From: Clitopilus passeckerianus | Taxonomy: Eukaryota > Basidiomycota > Agaricomycetes > Agaricales > Entolomataceae | NCBI GenBank assembly: GCA_944990035.1 | Contig: CALYLX010000060.1 | Coordinates: 310,001-374,000 of the forward strand | Direction: 5' to 3' | DNA length: 64,000 nt | In this document: positions 23,933 to 34,381 of the stretch, piece by piece | How the letters are laid out: the number at the start of each line of letters is the position of its first letter | Position numbering within the stretch: the stretch's first letter is position 1 | Translations under genes and position numbers: made by a program | Notes under the pieces: model-generated | Databases searched by the model: none | What the model was told of the DNA's origin: nothing | What the model saw: the letters and a program-made list of their open reading frames with translations, nothing else

Positions 23933-24210
23933 TCAGAAGGATACCGTGTACCCATCATCGCAGGTGCAACTTTTTTCCAAGCGTCAGCCGTGAGTGTAGA
24001 TGAACTGAAAACATACACTCTTTTTGAAGCGTCCCATTTACCCTCACCGTGGCCGCCTAGAACACATTTCCAATATGTACAATAGCGTTCGTCCGCAGGA
24101 ACGATGGTTCTTTTGCTAGGCTTGGCCGAGTCTTCGATGGGGTTGAGCCCTGGCGCAGCAGAGACGATGGAAAGCAGGGTTGCGGCGAGGGTGATAGCGA
24201 GCAATTTCAT
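23933..24210 (-). CDS. Small secreted cysteine-rich protein precursor (SSP, 4-Cys class)
   Basis: Exons 24017-24210 and 23933-23969 encode 76 aa. The ATG at 24210 starts MKLLAITLAATLLSIVSA; an upstream TTG-ATA lead-in is not used. Pro-segment ends Ser-Lys-Arg. The first motif is Cys-x4-Cys (one residue longer than most members), then a Gly-His-Gly-Glu-Gly stretch. The phase-2 intron (GTATGT ... AAAAAAG) joins to Cys-Thr-Cys-Asp-Asp-Gly. The C-terminal six residues match the gene at 57952, so these two form a subclade. TATAAATA lies about 84 bp upstream. Confidence 0.85.
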
Positions 24211-24699
24211 TATCAATGGTGGATTCGAAGATTTGGCTTAGGCTGAGTGAAGACTGGGTTTGTTTTTTGGCAGTATGTCTACATTTACCAGGCTATTTAT
24301 ACCGCAAGGTAGTGCGGGAAGAGTGTGTAGAAGACAACAGACGCGCACTCGGAGGTTGGATCGCTACTCTACACTCCGCGTGCAGAGGATCTGGCCGACA
24401 GTGGGCCGAGACCGCAGTATGCGTGAAACCGGAATATGAAGTAGGGCTGGCAGAATTGTATAGATCTGATGCAGAGAACCATGATGCAGAGATGCGTCTC
24501 ATTATTACTACCCGAAGAAGAGCATACACGACCTCAGCGGAGGTTGTTAGTATTACATATTCGATCCAAGTGACGGAGCTCTGCGGGTAGTAAAATCATT
24601 GAATTACATTCAAAATCTGTTGAGTGACGTAGTAGCGACGAAGGACTAGGATGTCACCCAGAGATAATTGGTCGGACACAGCTCCGTATTTCATCTGAG

Positions 24700-24870
24700 C
24701 TAACGATGATGGTGGTGTTCCATATACGAACCACGTAAATCTGCTTGGGCGGCTCGCGGTAGGAGCTGTACTCATGGCGGATTACCGTGGTGATACGCCA
24801 CTATGTGTTATTGGCGCGATTTTTCCTAACATGAACATGCCAAGTGGCGGAGTAACTACGATCACTCAGG
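24700..24870 (-). repeat. Conserved distal block upstream of SSP gene 24210
   Basis: A block containing ACCACGTAAATCTGCTTG and GGATTACCGTGGT sits about 490-660 bp upstream of the ATG. Related blocks occur at 44530-44720, 47380-47540, 51090-51260 and 58360-58510, each 0.4-0.6 kb upstream of a minus-strand SSP gene. It may be an upstream regulatory region or just a duplicated flank. Confidence 0.5.
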
Positions 24871-24899
24871 GGTGTTTTATATGATTGATGGAAGGCAAT

Positions 24900-25690
24900 G
24901 TATTCCATAGCTCATATTACGATCGACAAAATAATCGAAGCACATTCTTCGAGGAACTCAAGAAGGCACGAAGGATACGTACCCTATTCCGGATTATGTC
25001 ATAACCTGAACAACGGTTTTAAACTTGGAAGGAGGGACACATATGCATACGCAATGCCTCGATGTTCCAGCTTCAATATGTACTCCAACCAGACTCAGAG
25101 TCGACACAGATACCTCCCGATCACGAAAGCGGTCCTGGAGTAAGCCTTCAGCAGCCGAAAATCGGAAGTATTGACTTCAGGATCCCACCCAGAAGTCTGT
25201 GAAACCATGACACCACCAAACGAATGCTGTCCTGGAAAAAGCGCTTAGTAGCCGAAAGCGGGAAGGGTTAGGCCAAAGAGCTCACCTTAGCTGTGTGACC
25301 CGACCTCGTCGACGTCCTTCCTGCTCATGTGGGCCGTACCTCCTGAATGCAAGAGGCGCCCTGGAGAAGCATTCAGCGATTGAGAATACGAAGCATGATG
25401 GCAAGCAACTCCCTTAAATTTTGTAACACCAGCCTGGTCGGTGTTCTTCCCACCCAGTTCGGTGCCAAGTTTAGGTATGTTGAGTTGTAGGTGGTACAAA
25501 AGGGTCAACTAAAGTTCAGTAGGCATGCTGGGGGGGGAGATGAGGCCCTGAGGTAGACGTAGTGCCAGTGAGACTTGGCAAGGATCCGTGCCTTATTTCA
25601 TCTCGTCGACCTCTGCTGAGTCCTGAGGCGCGTGTACCCCAGGGAGACTCTCTCAAGGTCAAGTACTGAGTGACGAAGGGAGGCTAGAGC
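24900..25690 (-). repeat. Degenerate unit F, minus
   Basis: It contains the recurrent reverse GGTACGTATCC junction at about 24975-24990 and a segment at 25287-25508 resembling 48430-48521 (both begin with a Tyr-His-Leu stretch). No intact frame and no recognised domain. It lies left of module copy 4, the same arrangement as at modules 6 and 7. Confidence 0.35.
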
Positions 25691-25697
25691 AAGCAAC

Positions 25698-25760
25698 GTG
25701 GCTATGCTGCTTTGCCGTATGGGCTCCAGTGAGATAAGATTAGATCTTATCTCGCTCACC
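25698..25760 (+). repeat. GATA-palindrome module, copy 4 (shortened)
   Basis: GTGGCTATGCTGCTTTGCCG is followed by GAGATAAGAT directly abutting TAGATCTTATCTCGCTCAC. The spacer between the two GATA sites is nearly lost, giving a compact palindrome. Confidence 0.7.
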
Positions 25761-26379
25761 TTCGCAGTTCCGCATCTTGCCTTAACTATGGCTATCGGGC
25801 TCTCAGAGTCATGACGGACTCGGTTTTAGATCTGTAGTGCATCTGGATGACGCTGCTTTCAATCTACATACCCTATTGTTGCTAGAAGACATGGCGGGAA
25901 TGGGTGGTTATTACATGTACGCATCCATCTAAATGTTCCACGATCCGCTCTAACTGTCTCTCTTCCGTCCCATGCGCTTTATCAACCATCAGGTAGATTG
26001 AGAGGTACTCGGGGCGCTGTACATAATACAACCCAATATCCTGCCAACTCAGGAAGTAACACGGTAACCTGTCATCAAATCAGCGCTGGCGGTGTCGGAA
26101 ATATCCCACAGGGCTGATCTGGAAGGATCCGGCAAGATCATGATCGTTCAGGCAACCCGCCGGATCCAACATGATCTGGCAATCAAAAAATTGGAACTGG
26201 CCACTAGCTGACAGATCCTCTCGACCTGATCCTGCCTGAGAGGCATCCACTTGCCGGATCCTCCAGAGGCGCCAACGGATCCGGAAGGCAAGGAGAATGG
26301 CCAGATCCGGGATGTCCTGGCCAGAACCACCAGTGCTCCATTGGATAATATTTATTCATTTACTCAGTAATTATTCTAG

Positions 26380-27180
26380 TCGTGGTCAATGGAAAAGCAT
26401 AGATCAAATTGAATCCTATATGATACACAAGAGTATTCTACGCTAACAGCACAACAATTACTCATCGTGAGGTTGGCCACATGGGACACTGCGCGGATAA
26501 ATGTGAGCAGAGTGGCAAAGCGAGAGGAAGGAGACATACGGATAGTCCGAGTTGGACACAAATGGTGAGTACTACTGGCGCCATCAGAGGGTAGCTTCAT
26601 GTTGGCGTTGCCATTGGCAGGCATTAGCCAGCAGCCTCTACACGGGGAGAGGTCGGTACATGCATGATGCCCAAGGCACAAACGGCAGGTCATATAGCCA
26701 AATCTAATGCAAGTTGTTAGTGACAAGCGTAGAAGAGCAGAGAATGTATCCACATACAGTTCCAAGGACATGACATACCCCTCCGAAGTTTTGAGTGTGG
26801 GTGATTTTGGTGATAATGCAGCTGGCTAGCGTCAAGCAATGAAATACGGTTATAGCATCTGCGGTCGATGCCCGTGACGAATACATGCTTTGAGTAGTTC
26901 GGGTTCCAAGTTTTGAGGACGGGCGTGACTTCGCGAGCACTAAGTCGGCATAGTGTTCGTAGTCCTCAGCAGGCACCTACAACAAATGTTCAGTGAGAGA
27001 CAGGTGAGAGAAGAAAGGAGACAGTGACGTACCATAAAATGAAATCCCGCTCTTGACGTTCCACAGCTATTGAAGAAGGCGTAGGCGACTAGAAGCTGCA
27101 ATGAAGTAGAGAGAAAGGCCGTAAGACCAGCGTTGTGGAGAGAGTTGACGGTGACGGTGCATTATGGACAATGACAAGTC
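26380..27180 (-). other. Unassigned exon-like segments inside the Plavaka-like element
   Basis: Reading the minus strand there are plausible spliced pieces. A short exon ends Gly-Phe-His-Phe-Met (~27040-27100); a GT-AG gap follows; then a ~65-codon exon from about 26975 begins Val-Pro-Ala-Glu-Asp-Tyr-Glu-His-Tyr. Codon use looks protein-like, but no family was recognised and no start or stop could be set. It may be a third transposon gene or the remnant of one. Confidence 0.3.
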
Positions 27181-28501
27181 CGGTTTTCGCTAACGGATCC
27201 TGTTATAACACGACGGATTTGGCCGAGATTTGAAACTCAGTCCGGGTCCGACATGTCCTTAAATGGAAATAGACCTGGTAGACCGTACGTGTATTCTCTG
27301 GTCTTTCAAACGGATTGGTGTACGATATAGAACTGAATGTGAGTGATAATAGTACTAGTATGCTACTGAGCATCCTTAAAGGAAAAGCACTCCTAGGATG
27401 ATCTGATAATGCACAATCTGATACCTACCAGCATGATAAAACTAAGTTACTAAAGAACTTATAACTGCCTGAGGAAGGCTTGTCCAAGTCACCTCCAAGA
27501 AGGATCATTTACCCGCTGCCTTTCGAGTCCGCAGCTGGCGAGTATTGACAGCCTGAGGAAGCACGTCAACCGCCAGACTGCTTGCTGGAAGATCTGCAGT
27601 AGTCGAGTCCACGTTCTTCTTACGTCCAACAGGACGAGGCTTGGGTTTGGCCTTCGGCTCAGCCGGAACGGGATCTGCTGGCGGTGCTTTGCCACTGGTG
27701 CTGACAGTGTTGCTGGTAGGGACACTGGCAGGCTTCGATCGTTTTCCGCCAGTTTTCTTGACAGGAGCAGGTGGAGTTGGACTCGAAGTTGACAAAGAAG
27801 TCGATGGAGTTGATGTCACGGTAGTCAAGTGGGCGGAAGTGGGTTCATGTGTTAGATCAATCTGTGTAGCGAATCGTTGAACGAGGATATCTTCACTCTG
27901 AGGAGCAGCAACAGCATTCTTTCGAGTTAGCGGAGTCAAGTCCCAGTGACAACTCTGTGGAGTGCGTGAAGAAACTTGAACTCCAGTAAAGGACTCGGAA
28001 GCACCAATGGCAGCAGGAGAACTGACATCGCGGTCGTCGAGATCTGATGACCCGTCGTCACCATCCAAATCCGGCATCGGTGGTCTGAATGCTGGGATTA
28101 TGGGCATAGCACTAAGAATCGAAAGCGGCAAACCCGAGGTGGACATGGGATTCGTCGCAGAAGTTCGTGATGGTGGCGAACATGCAACAACTGCGGCCCG
28201 ATGCGTGGCAGAAATCGGAGTCGCCATGAGGCCAGGTGAACAAAAGGTCCCTGCAGCGCCATCATCTTGTGATAGGGTAGGAGATGCAGAGTGAGACGCC
28301 GAAGGGGTTTGGGGAGTGAAAACACCAGATAAGGGCCAGGGGTCATCGGTCGCTAAGGACATCTGAGCTTGAACAGCTTTCTGATGCTTCAAAACTTCAT
28401 CATTGCCGTCTCCCTCATCCTCGCTGCCATTCTCGACAACTTCCTCCCCAAATATATTTGCATTCCATAATGCAAATGTTGCTTCTGTATGCTTCTCACC
28501 C

Positions 28502-28506
28502 CGATC
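28502..28506. repeat. Target-site duplication CGATC (left)
   Basis: The five bases CGATC immediately precede the left LTR and are repeated at 35770-35774 right after the right LTR, as expected for Ty3/gypsy integration. Confidence 0.9.
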
Positions 28507-28991
28507 TCTTATGATTTTGCTTACATGTTTCTCCTTACATACCCTGGCCCGCTTACCTATGCACGATTACTCATATATGCTGCGCATCTCTGCGCATTTT
28601 TCATCTTTTTCCATGCTTACTCCGCATCTCTCACGATCGTGAGAGACTTATACCTTATCTGACTCTTTCTGACTCACATCGAGTCATACTGACTCATGTA
28701 CTTACTCATCATGCTGCGCATGGCTCATTACTTACTCAGCATGCTGCGCATGCGCTATATTTAGAACTACTAGATAGGTATATAAACCTGTACCATTTGG
28801 TCAAAGCTCCTCAGCTTGACCTAGGCAATCTACCTAACTGCTTAGTTCTCTACTTCGCCTTTAAGTCCCTTGCTTCGTCAATCTCACCAGGTCGTCAGTA
28901 CAGCTGCAGCTGCTGACAAATCTCTGTCTTTGTTTATCAAAGACATCAAGCGTAAACAGTATTACCTAAGTTGTTAGGCTCTGCCTTAACA
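28507..28991 (+). repeat. Left (5') LTR
   Basis: It starts TCTTATGATTTTG; the right copy starts TGTTATG, so the terminal TG has mutated to TC here. It ends GCCTTAACA. It contains CATGCTGCGCATG palindromic repeats and a TATAAACC-type promoter candidate near 28780. The primer binding site is not obviously a tRNA-Met complement. Confidence 0.95.
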
Positions 28992-29589
28992 AAAGGTCAA
29001 GCTGTTCAGAAGGCCCGCTCATTGTTAGCGCAGGCCCACCCCACGACAACACAGCAGAAGCACGCAACAGGCCGATTGCCGTTGCGGCTACCACTCAGTC
29101 ACCACGGTCGTACACAGGGCAGACCACCCGCCACGAAATACCACTCTAGTAGAAGGAACCAACAACGTCTACAAGTTCACCAACGGAAGCTACTGCGGTT
29201 TTAATCACAACAATAACCGCTGGTGCTACGCCTCTCTCTCCCTTGGCAAATTCACATTCACCACCGTTGCCGTTGAAAACAGACACTTCCACGCTCTAGA
29301 CTTCCCTACCCCTGAACGACCTCATAAGACCCCTGCTATTGTCCGAGCTCAACGAGAACACGACATTGAAGTAGACAAGGAGGAACAGCGACGCTTCGCA
29401 CCATTACCCACAGCAATATCCAGGAACCCATCACTAGTCCCGTCTACCAGCGCTTCTGTCTTGCCCGAAGAGGAAGAAGAAGAACACCAAGTACAACAAC
29501 AGCTAGAGGAGAGCCCCACAGCTGAGCCAGAGGAGCGCCCCAGTGCAGAAACAATTGAACCAGAGACCGACTTCGATTTCGACTACGAA

Positions 29590-30519
29590 ATGTCACAAGA
29601 CAACAACAACAAGAAGGACATTGGAACCAAACCCCAAACGTTCTCCGGAGACCGATCCAAGACCAGAAAGCTCATTCAGGAACTTGAAGACTACCTCATC
29701 CTAAACAACCTCAACCAACTCGAAGATGACAAGAAGATTCGCATCGCCCTATCCTTCCTCAAAGAAGGAACTGCAGCAGCATGGGGATTAGAATGTCACG
29801 ATAAATATTCAGCAGCTGAAAGGAAAGCCACCTACGCTAAATTTATCAGCCAATTCAAAGAAGCCTTTTCCCCTACCGACGACAAAGCTGCCGCACTTCT
29901 CCAACTCAAAGCCTTACGACAGGATGGGACAGCTGACGAATTTGTCACCGTCTTCAAGAATATTCTTGCATGAACTGATCTCAGCGGTGACACTGCAAAG
30001 ATCGAGATCTTCATGGAAGGACTTACCCCCAAACTCCGAGAGAAAATTCTCTTTTCCGATTCCCCTCCTACCACATTCGACGATTGGGTCAAGAAAGCCG
30101 TCCAGTTTGACAACAACTGGCGACGTGCCAAGACAATCATGGGACATACCCGTATCATCAAGACATCTGATATGGTCAAAGGTGCTTACAAAACACCTAC
30201 TGGAGCCCGAGACCTAATGGCTATGGATGTTGATCGTTTCACCATTGATCCACCCAAACGCCGCCTCACCCAGGAGGAAAGAGAACATCACAAGAAGAAC
30301 AACTTGTGCTACTATTGCTCCAAGAAAGGTCACACGATCCAACAATGTCTTCAAAGGAAGAATTTTGGAAGAACCTACCCTAGCAACAACGACAGCCGAT
30401 TCCACAAGAAACCTGAGAAGGGAGCCGAGTTGATCAAATATGTCAGAGCAGTCCTAGCTGACATGCCCCAAGAAGAAGCCGCTGAATTCTACACCGAAGC
30501 AGAGGCTGAGGGTTTTTAA
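29590..30519 (+). pseudogene. Gag, interrupted by an in-frame TGA
   Basis: Structural protein of the retrotransposon. The first ATG in frame is 29590, but the frame is open back to about 29035 without any ATG. It has a capsid-like region, then a CCHC zinc knuckle at 30307-30348 (Cys-x2-Cys-x4-His-x4-Cys) and an acidic C-terminus. A TGA at 29971-29973 follows Asn-Ile-Leu-Ala, and the same frame resumes immediately with clear Gag sequence. A CGA-to-TGA transition is the simplest explanation. The ORF ends TAA at 30517, preceded by a frameshift-like heptamer. Confidence 0.85.
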
Positions 30520-30555
30520 AGAGGAAGACTGCAAAGCCGACGTCAGTACTTCCTC
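30510..30555 (+). other. Predicted -1 ribosomal frameshift signal between gag and pol
   Basis: GGGTTTT (30510-30516), read in the gag frame as G GGT TTT, fits the X XXY YYZ slippery pattern and lies directly before the gag TAA. Four bases later GAGGAAG (30521-30527) can pair perfectly with CTTCCTC (30549-30555), giving a 7-bp stem with a 21-nt loop. The pol frame is -1 relative to gag and is open from 30510 through the pol ATG at 30609, so slippage would make a Gag-Pol fusion. Confidence 0.65.
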
Positions 30556-33500
30556 GCCCGATTGATATTTCCAGTGTACTTGTAGCTACTGATTTTTATG
30601 CTGAATCTATGCGTATCCCGATCTCTCTACAAGACCCTCTAGATGGAAATACAACAATCGCCGGCACAAAAGCTCTCATTGACTCTGGAGCGCAAGGGTC
30701 ATTCATCGACTCCGTCTTTGCCAAGACACATCACCTCCCACTACTCCCACTCCGACAACCGATTACAGCACGAAATGTTGATGGCACCCTGAACAAACAA
30801 GGAACTATTACCCACTTTACCTGGGTTATTGCCAAGATAGGGACAGCCATCATCAAGGAAAGATGTTTTGTCACTGGACTCGGGAAAGACCACCTGATTT
30901 TTGGATTACCCTGGCTAAAACGGGTAGATCCAATCATATCGTGGAGCGACGGCACACTCGAAATCGACGAATCACGCATTACCCAACGACTGTCGCAAAC
31001 ATTGATGCGAGCAGTAGACATCAAGCGGATGAGAGCCATCCGAGAACAACTACTAGAGGAAAACACGCCACCTACCCCAGCACCTGATTGTTCTGAAGAG
31101 AATCCCGGAAAATCAGAAGGACTTAGCGACTATTTCCGAATAGTCGAAGACGGAGAAAAGATCAATGAAGATTTTCTCATCGCATACTGCCAGAACGAAC
31201 CGGCAGTCGGAATATTCACCAAGGAGGAACCCCCACTTACGCAGGAACACACAGAGGATTACCTTGTGTACGGGCCAATCAGGCCAACTACCACGATACG
31301 ACAGACGGTGGTAACACACCATCCAGCAACCAGACACCACACACAGCAGGTGTGGATACGTGCGAAAACATCAATTTCGCAAGCTCTGGAACATAAACGA
31401 GAAGATAAGGAACCAAAGAAATCCCTTGACGAAATCATCCCCGACTATCTTCAAGACTACAGAAAAGTCTTTGAGAAAGCAGCATCCGAACGATTCCCAC
31501 CAAGCCGACCCTGGGATCACGCCATAGATCTGAAGACAGATTTCGTGCCAAAAGACTGCAAGGTCTATCCGCTCAGCCCCTTAGAGCAAGAAAAACTCGA
31601 CGAGTTTCTCAAGGAAAATCTAGCCAAAGGATACATCCGAGAATCCAACTCCCCACAAGCATCTCCGTTCTTCTTTGTTGCAAAGAAAGACTCGGAAGCC
31701 CTAAGACCATGTCAGGACTACCGACGACTCAACGAAGGAACAATACCTAACGCTTACCCCTTACCGCTGGCTAGCGAACTCATCGATAAACTCAAAGGAG
31801 CAACTGTCTTCACCAAACTCGACATTCGATGGGGATATCACAACATCCGCATCAAAGATGGTGACCAATGGAAAGCAGCGTTCAAGACCAACCGAGGGTT
31901 ATTTGAACCAATGGTGATGTTCTTTGGACTAATGAACTCACCCGGTACCTTCCAAGCAATGATGAACCACCTTTTCCGAGACATGATAGACGAAGGATGG
32001 GTCATCATCTACATGGACGACATCCTCATCTTCTCCAACGATCCAGAAAAACACCGAGAACGCACACGCAGAGTCTTACAAAGACTACAAGACAACGATC
32101 TCTACCTCAAAGCAGAGAAATGCCAATTTGACACCACAAGAGTGGAATACCTCGGGTTCATCATTGAACCAAACAAAATCTCCATGGACCCTGTCAAACT
32201 TGCAGGGATGCGCGACTGGCCTACGCCAACTACAGTAAAGGAAGTCCGATCATTCCTAGGATTCGGAAACTTTTACTGCAGGTTCATCGGAAAATATGCG
32301 GAAATTGCCAAACCGCTGAACGAACTCACCAAGAAAGACAAGAAGTGGGAATGGACCAATGAATGTCACAAAGCTTTCACTACCCTGAAAGACAAATTCC
32401 TGGAAGCGCCTGTGTTGCTGATGCCTGACCCCACGAAGCCATTTGTGGTGGAAAGCGACGCCTCAAAACATGCAACAGGAGCAGTCCTACAACAACGTGA
32501 CGCCAACGGATCATGGCACCCATGTGGTTTCATATCTAAATCGTTCTCGGAAACAGAACGGAACTATGAAATCTACGACCGAGAACTTCTAGGCATTATC
32601 CGCGCATTAGAAACCTGGCGACACTACTTCCATGGATCCCAACATTCAGTCGTGATTCTATCCGATCACAAAAACCTCACATACTTCCGAGAAGCCCGGA
32701 AGTTGAACCGACGACAAGCAAGATGGAATCTGATGCTATCCCAGTTTAACATCAAACTTGTACACACCCCTGGTGCAAAGATGATACAATCTGACGCGCT
32801 ATCTCGACGACCAGACCACATCCCAGGTGAAGATACCGACAACGAAGACATCATTCTCCTCCCCGACAAGCTCTTCCTTCGCTCAATTGACATTGAACTA
32901 AAGGACGAAATTGTACACAAGATGGTCAATGACAAACTGATTGTTGACGCCATTCGCACCGCCAAAGAAGACGGACCCCCACCAATCCGATCAAACCTGG
33001 AAGACTGGAAATTTGACGATGGCATCTTGTACTACAAGGACAAGTGCGTGGTACCAGATGACGAAGACCTCCGAAGGAAGATAGTCCAACGTTATCACGA
33101 TCTACCCAGCGCAGGACACCCTGGACAATTTGGGACACTGGAGAAAGTCCGGAAGGACTACTGGTGGCCAGGGATGTCAGTGTTCATCAAGAACTTTGTG
33201 CAGGGCTGTGCAATGTGCCAGCAAATGAAAATCAATCGCCACCCCACCGCTCCACCATTAATGCCCATCAAATCCGGAACCACTAGGCCATTTTCGCTAG
33301 TGACGTACGATTTTCACACGGATCTCCCAGAGAGTGATGGTTTCAATAGCATTATGGCCGTGGTCGACCATGGAGCTACGAAGGGGGCAATTTTCATCCC
33401 TTGCACAAAGAAAATCGACGCCACAGGAACTGCAAATGCCTACATTGACAATGTTTACCGTCGCTTTGGACTCCCCGACAAAGGAATTTCAGACAGAGGA

Positions 33501-34343
33501 CCTCAATTCGCCTCTAAAGTTTTCCAAGAAATGGGACGACTCCTTGGAATCAAGCTCAACATGAGCACCGCCTACCACCCACAAACCGATGGTGCGACAG
33601 AAAGGATCAATCAGGAGATTGATGCCTATCTCCGCATCTTCTGTGCACAGAACCCCGAATCCTGGTCCAAATGGATTACCACTCTAGAATTCTCCTACAA
33701 CAGCCGAACACACTCTGTCACCAAACGAACCCCATTCTACCTAATGATGGGATACGAACCACCTGCACTCCCATCAGTTGCTCCCACTAGCAAAATTCCC
33801 GCAGTTGACAAACGGATCAAGGAACTTCTGCTAGCACGCGATGAAGCAAATACTGCACATGCACTTGCTGCGCAACGCATGGCAGAGAAGATCACACGAC
33901 AGTTCACCCCATTCAAAGTCGGAGAAAAGGTGTGGTTAGAAGCCACAAATCTCAATCAAGGAAACATCTCCAAGAAACTAGCACCCAAACGAGAAGGACC
34001 CTTCAAGATACTTGAGGTAAAAGGACACCTGACCTATAAACTCGACCTGCCAAGACGATGGAAGATCCACCCGGTGATTCACGCGTCACTTCTCACCCGT
34101 TACATCTCCACCAAAGCGCATGGACCCAGCTTCTCTAAACCGCCACCTGACGAAATCGACAGAATAGAAGAATACGAAATAGAAGCAATTGTGGCCCATC
34201 AGAAACAAGGCAAAGGGCGACACAGATACCTCGTAAAATGGAAGGGATGGCCATCAGCGGACAACAAATGGATGCCCGAGTCGGAACTGCGGAACGCCAA
34301 GGAAATACTCACCGAGTATAAAAAGAGGAAGAAACTCACCTGA
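30510..34343 (+). CDS. pol: Pol polyprotein: protease, RT, RNase H, integrase, chromodomain
   Basis: The frame is open from 30510; the first ATG at 30609 gives 1244 aa. Counting from that Met: aspartic protease Asp-Ser-Gly-Ala at 25-28; reverse transcriptase with Phe-Gly-Leu-Met-Asn-Ser-Pro and the catalytic Tyr-Met-Asp-Asp at about 468-471; RNase H with Glu-Ser-Asp-Ala-Ser at about 614; integrase zinc finger (His...Cys-Ala-Met-Cys) at about 837-870; integrase core Asp in Thr-Tyr-Asp-Phe (~901), Asp in Ser-Asp-Arg-Gly (~962) and Glu in Thr-Glu-Arg-Ile (~998). A C-terminal chromodomain (~1189-1230) contains Tyr-Leu-Val-Lys-Trp-Lys-Gly-Trp. Chromodomains in this clade are known to steer integration to heterochromatin. 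The ORF looks intact. Confidence 0.95.
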   Translation, partial: GFLKRKTAKPTSVLPRPIDISSVLVATDFYAESMRIPISLQDPLDGNTTIAGTKALIDSGAQGSFIDSVFAKTHHLPLLPLRQPITARNVDGTLNKQGTITHFTWVIAKIGTAIIKERCFVTGLGKDHLIFGLPWLKRVDPIISWSDGTLEIDESRITQRLSQTLMRAVDIKRMRAIREQLLEENTPPTPAPDCSEENPGKSEGLSDYFRIVEDGEKINEDFLIAYCQNEPAVGIFTKEEPPLTQEHTEDYLVYGPIRPTTTIRQTVVTHHPATRHHTQQVWIRAKTSISQALEHKREDKEPKKSLDEIIPDYLQDYRKVFEKAASERFPPSRPWDHAIDLKTDFVPKDCKVYPLSPLEQEKLDEFLKENLAKGYIRESNSPQASPFFFVAKKDSEALRPCQDYRRLNEGTIPNAYPLPLASELIDKLKGATVFTKLDIRWGYHNIRIKDGDQWKAAFKTNRGLFEPMVMFFGLMNSPGTFQAMMNHLFRDMIDEGWVIIYMDDILIFSNDPEKHRERTRRVLQRLQDNDLYLKAEKCQFDTTRVEYLGFIIEPNKISMDPVKLAGMRDWPTPTTVKEVRSFLGFGNFYCRFIGKYAEIAKPLNELTKKDKKWEWTNECHKAFTTLKDKFLEAPVLLMPDPTKPFVVESDASKHATGAVLQQRDANGSWHPCGFISKSFSETERNYEIYDRELLGIIRALETWRHYFHGSQHSVVILSDHKNLTYFREARKLNRRQARWNLMLSQFNIKLVHTPGAKMIQSDALSRRPDHIPGEDTDNEDIILLPDKLFLRSIDIELKDEIVHKMVNDKLIVDAIRTAKEDGPPPIRSNLEDWKFDDGILYYKDKCVVPDDEDLRRKIVQRYHDLPSAGHPGQFGTLEKVRKDYWWPGMSVFIKNFVQGCAMCQQMKINRHPTAPPLMPIKSGTTRPFSLVTYDFHTDLPESDGFNSIMAVVDHGATKGAIFIPCTKKIDATGTANAYIDNVYRRFGLPDKGISDRGPQFASKVFQEMGRLLGIKLNMSTAYHPQTDGATERINQEIDAYLRIFCAQNPESWSKWITTLEFSYNSRTHSVTKRTPFYLMMGYEPPALPSVAPTSKIPAVDKRIKELLLARDEANTAHALAAQRMAEKITRQFTPFKVGEKVWLEATNLNQGNISKKLAPKREGPFKILEVKGHLTYKLDLPRRWKIHPVIHASLLTRYISTKAHGPSFSKPPPDEIDRIEEYEIEAIVAHQKQGKGRHRYLVKWKGWPSADNKWMPESELRNAKEILTEYKKRKKLT

Positions 34344-34381
34344 CACCACATAGCAAACCCACTCACATCCACTATATAACA

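Noticed and set aside
28740..28755. Repeated CATGCTGCGCATG words as a CRISPR-like or regulatory array
   Set aside because: They are inside the LTR, occur in both LTR copies and are not regularly spaced repeats with unique spacers.
28992..29015. tRNA primer binding site after the left LTR
   Set aside because: The sequence does not match a tRNA 3' end that I can recognise; self-priming is possible but not shown.
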